Positions 13,996-16,192 of a stretch of 16,192 bases of DNA are shown here, in pieces. A program made the translations under genes and the position numbers. Source of the DNA: CAZGTQ01 sp964528575 (GTDB taxonomy: Bacteria > Planctomycetota > UBA1135 > GCA-002686595); contig CAZGTQ010000025.1 of assembly GCA_964528575.1 (NCBI GenBank), positions 1 through 16,192 of the forward strand, in the 5' to 3' direction. Position 1 is the first letter of the stretch. Each line of letters opens with the position of its first letter. The notes below the pieces were generated by a model that ran no database searches, was not told where the DNA came from, and worked only from the letters and a program-made list of their open reading frames with translations.

Positions 13996-15270
13996 ATGAG
14001 CGAGATCGACCTGATCGTCGGACGGGAGATCCTCGACTCCCGCGGCAATCCGACCGTCGAGGTCGACGTGCGCCTCATGAGCGGCGCCTTCGGCCGCGCG
14101 GCCGTCCCCTCGGGCGCCAGCACCGGCGCCCACGAGGCGCACGAGCTGCGCGACGGCGAGGGCCGCTACGGGGGCAAGGGTTGCCTCAAGGCGGTCGAGA
14201 ACGTCAACGCGGAGATCGCCCAGCACCTCGAGGGCCGCGAATCGCTCGACCAGGCGGCGATCGACCGCGCGCTCTGCGAGCTCGACGGGACGCCGAACAA
14301 GCAGCGGCTCGGCGCCAACGCGATCCTGGGCGTCTCGCTCGCCGTCGCCAAGGCGAGCGCCGAGGAGTGCGAGCTCCCGCTCTACCGCTACGTCGGCGGC
14401 GCCGCCGGCGCGCGCGTGCTGCCGGTCCCGATGCTGAACATCCTCAACGGGGGCCAGCACGCCGACAACAACGTCGACGTCCAGGAATTCATGATCATGC
14501 CCTTCGGCGCGACGCGCTTCGCCGAGGGCCTGCGCATGGGCGCCGAGGTGTTCGCGGCGCTGCGCTCGGTCTGCCGCGAGCGCGATCTGAACACCGGCGT
14601 CGGCGACGAGGGCGGCTTCGCGCCGAACCTGCGCTCGAACGAGGAGGCGATCGAGCTGATCCTCGCCGCCGTCGAGCGCGTCGGCCTGCAGCCGGGGAGC
14701 GACGTGCGCATCGCGCTCGACGCGGCGTCGTCCGAGTTCATGAACGAGGGCGCGTACCACGTCGACGGGCGCGCGCTGCGCCCCGACGAGCTCGTCGACC
14801 TGTACGCGTCGTGGGCGGAGAAGTACCCGATCTTCAGCCTCGAGGACGGGCTCGACGAGGACGACTGGGACGGCTGGAAGAAGCTCACCGAGCGCCTCGG
14901 CGACCGCGTGCAGCTCGTCGGCGACGATCTGTTCGTCACGAACACCGAGCGGCTGCGCGAAGGCATCCGCCGCGGCGTCGGCAACGCGGTGCTGATCAAG
15001 GTCAACCAGATCGGGACGCTGACCGAGACGCTCGAGACGATGGCGCTCGCGACGCGCTGCGGCTACCGCAACGTCGTCAGCCACCGCTCGGGCGAGACCG
15101 AGGACACGACGATCGCCGACCTCGCGGTCGCGACGAGCGCGGGCCAGATCAAGACGGGCGCGCCGTGCCGCTCCGACCGCGTCGCGAAGTACAACCGACT
15201 GCTGCGCATCGAGGAGGAGCTCGGCGACGCGGCGATCTACGGCGCGCGGCTGCTGAAGGGGCTCGACTGA
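13996..15270 (+). CDS. eno: Enolase
   Basis: Interconverts 2-phosphoglycerate and phosphoenolpyruvate in glycolysis. The 424 residues are near the usual 430. The protein carries the full signature set: ILDSRGNPTVEVDV (12-25), PSGASTGAHEA with the mobile-loop Ser42, NGGQHADNNVDVQEFMIMP with the active-site His, GVGDEGGFAPNL, the Mg2+ ligands in ALDAASSEF, FSLEDGL and LVGDDLFVTN, the catalytic Lys in LIKVNQIGTLTE, and the C-terminal SHRSGETEDTTIADLAVA. ATG at 13996 matches the family N-terminus (MSEIDLIVGREILDSRGNPT) exactly; the in-frame extension upstream through the repeats is not enolase-like. The Shine-Dalgarno is weak (GGGA 3 bases ahead). It is followed after 3 bases by an ftsB-like gene, an arrangement known from several proteobacteria. 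Confidence 0.97.
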   Translation: MSEIDLIVGREILDSRGNPTVEVDVRLMSGAFGRAAVPSGASTGAHEAHELRDGEGRYGGKGCLKAVENVNAEIAQHLEGRESLDQAAIDRALCELDGTPNKQRLGANAILGVSLAVAKASAEECELPLYRYVGGAAGARVLPVPMLNILNGGQHADNNVDVQEFMIMPFGATRFAEGLRMGAEVFAALRSVCRERDLNTGVGDEGGFAPNLRSNEEAIELILAAVERVGLQPGSDVRIALDAASSEFMNEGAYHVDGRALRPDELVDLYASWAEKYPIFSLEDGLDEDDWDGWKKLTERLGDRVQLVGDDLFVTNTERLREGIRRGVGNAVLIKVNQIGTLTETLETMALATRCGYRNVVSHRSGETEDTTIADLAVATSAGQIKTGAPCRSDRVAKYNRLLRIEEELGDAAIYGARLLKGLD

Positions 15271-15273
15271 ACG

Positions 15274-15564
15274 ATGGACGGGCGGCCGGAGCGGGACGGG
15301 CGACGCGCGAACCTCTTCGCGTTCGCGGCCGCGTGGGCGCCCGTGCTCCTGACGCTCGCGCTGTTCGCGCAGGTCGTGCTGCGCGGCGTGCGTCCTGCCC
15401 TCGCCGAGCGCGCTCGCCTCGAGCGCGCCGCCGCCGTCCTCGACGAGCGCCACGCGCGCTTGCGCGCCCAGACCGACGATCTGCTCGCGCTGCGCCGCGC
15501 GCACGCGGATCCGATCTACGTCGAGCGCGAGCGGAGACTCCTGCGGCTCGGGCCGACGCGTTGA
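15274..15564 (+). CDS. FtsB/DivIC-like septum formation initiator
   Basis: A 96-residue bitopic membrane protein: short basic cytoplasmic N-terminus (1-14), one transmembrane helix (about 15-37, AFAAAWAPVLLTLALFAQVV), then a periplasmic coiled coil (about 43-72) with regularly spaced Leu/Ala, and the family-like end DPIYVERERRLLRLGPTR. FtsB/DivIC joins FtsL and FtsQ/DivIB in the divisome to activate septal peptidoglycan synthesis. Length, topology and position right behind eno support the call, although sequence conservation in this family is low. GAAGGGG (15255-15261), inside the eno end, is 12 bases before the ATG and could serve as ribosome site. It ends in a TTGA overlap with the next gene. 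Confidence 0.8.
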   Translation: MDGRPERDGRRANLFAFAAAWAPVLLTLALFAQVVLRGVRPALAERARLERAAAVLDERHARLRAQTDDLLALRRAHADPIYVERERRLLRLGPTR

Positions 15565-16192
15565 GGCGCTCCCCCAGCTCCCCTGCCGGCGCCGTCGCCG
15601 CCGCGGCGCTCGCGCTGGTCGCCGCGCTCGCCGCGCCCGCGCCGGCCGCGCGTCAGGACCCGCTCCGCGACGCGATCGACGAGGACCGCGTCCAGAACGA
15701 CTGCTTCTTGCCGAACGCGGAGCTGCCGACGCTCGCCGAGGGCGACGCGCACTGGGCCGCGACCCCGCCGCGCCGCGTCGACGCGTTCGAGGCATGGCGC
15801 CGCGCTCTCGTCGACGCCGAGCCGGGCGCGGTCGTCGAGCCGCTCGCGAGCGGCCCCGGGGCCGCGCCGGGCGAGCCGGCGCTCGCGCGCCGGCGCGTCG
15901 GCGTCGCGTACGCCGTCCTGCAGCGCCTCGTCGCGCTCGAGCCAGCCGACCGCGCCGCGTGGACGGCGCGGTTCGGGCCGATCGCGGCCGAGGAGCTCGC
16001 GCGCGCGGCGTCGTCGAGCGCCTCGCTCGCCGACGTCGAGCGGCGCAACCCGGCGACCGCGGCCGCCGCCCGGGCGTGCCTGCGGCTCGCGGACCTCGAG
16101 CTCGAGCGGGGCGCGCTCCTCTCGGCCGCGACGTGGTGCGAGCGCGGCACGCGCCACGCCGCGCTCGCCGCCGCCGCCGCGGACGCGCAGGT
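15561..16192 (+). CDS. Exported helical-repeat protein, 3' end beyond window
   Basis: I read 210 codons in the frame that opens with TTG at 15561, which overlaps the ftsB-like stop by 4 bases (TTGA); no ATG or GTG lies nearby in frame. Residues 1-29 form a signal peptide (RRSPSSPAG then a 20-residue Ala/Leu/Val core, cut near APAAR-QD). The rest is Ala-rich and helical; residues about 110-200 look like a solenoid, with RRRVGVAYAVLQRLVALEP, ARFGPIAAEELARAAS and NPATAAAARACLRLADLELE repeating a helix-turn-helix spacing. This resembles the helical part that precedes PQQ-type beta-propellers in planctomycete exported proteins, which is recognition by pattern only; the propeller would lie outside the window. 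Coupling with the ftsB-like gene hints at an envelope role. The exact function is unknown. Confidence 0.68.
   Translation, partial: MRRSPSSPAGAVAAAALALVAALAAPAPAARQDPLRDAIDEDRVQNDCFLPNAELPTLAEGDAHWAATPPRRVDAFEAWRRALVDAEPGAVVEPLASGPGAAPGEPALARRRVGVAYAVLQRLVALEPADRAAWTARFGPIAAEELARAASSSASLADVERRNPATAAAARACLRLADLELERGALLSAATWCERGTRHAALAAAAADAQ

Overview
The window is a gene-dense stretch of very GC-rich bacterial chromosome, with strong third-position G/C bias and many GTG or TTG starts. The best guess is a member of the Planctomycetota. The reasons are the mix of large secreted HEAT-repeat and Asp-box proteins, an AroD-AroE fusion, a SpoVG protein that is not in a Firmicute context, and a secreted helical protein resembling those that precede PQQ-type propellers in that phylum. 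This assignment rests on gene content and style only, with moderate confidence.

Layout. Positions 1-615 hold a Doc/Phd-type toxin-antitoxin pair on the minus strand: a ribbon-helix-helix antitoxin, then a Fic/Doc toxin that runs off the left edge. A perfect inverted-repeat operator sits just in front of the antitoxin. Positions 726-885 hold an initiator tRNA gene (minus strand) with its own promoter and terminator. Positions 943-2896 hold a plus-strand secreted Asp-box (sialidase-fold) protein, a TTGACA promoter overlapped by a Fur-box-like palindrome, and a strong hairpin terminator shared with the converging gene. Positions 2920-6687 hold two minus-strand exported proteins of unknown role, the larger one a HEAT-repeat protein.

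Positions 6783-13838 form a compact minus-strand housekeeping cluster. In transcription order it is pssA (phospholipid synthesis), folK (folate), panC (pantothenate), ispE (isoprenoids), a zinc-ribbon SpoVG, a Rossmann/DUF2520 protein, an aroD-aroE fusion and aroK (shikimate). Three junctions are 4-base GTGA overlaps, so translation is probably coupled. The cluster supplies chorismate, the folate pterin, pantothenate (CoA), isoprenoid precursors and phosphatidylserine.

From 13996 the plus strand carries eno, an FtsB/DivIC-like divisome protein 3 bases behind it, and a secreted protein that starts by a TTGA overlap and runs off the right edge. Between the divergent pssA and eno lies an array of seven 15-bp tandem repeats. 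On the pssA strand and in the pssA frame it reads as pentapeptide repeats (A-x-L-A-G).

I found no insertion sequence, prophage, CRISPR array or rRNA, and no uncovered stretch longer than about 200 bases. The observations most worth following are the SpoVG with an inserted zinc ribbon, the repeat array at the pssA start, the DUF2520 protein as a candidate ketopantoate reductase, and the two palindromic operator candidates near the left end.
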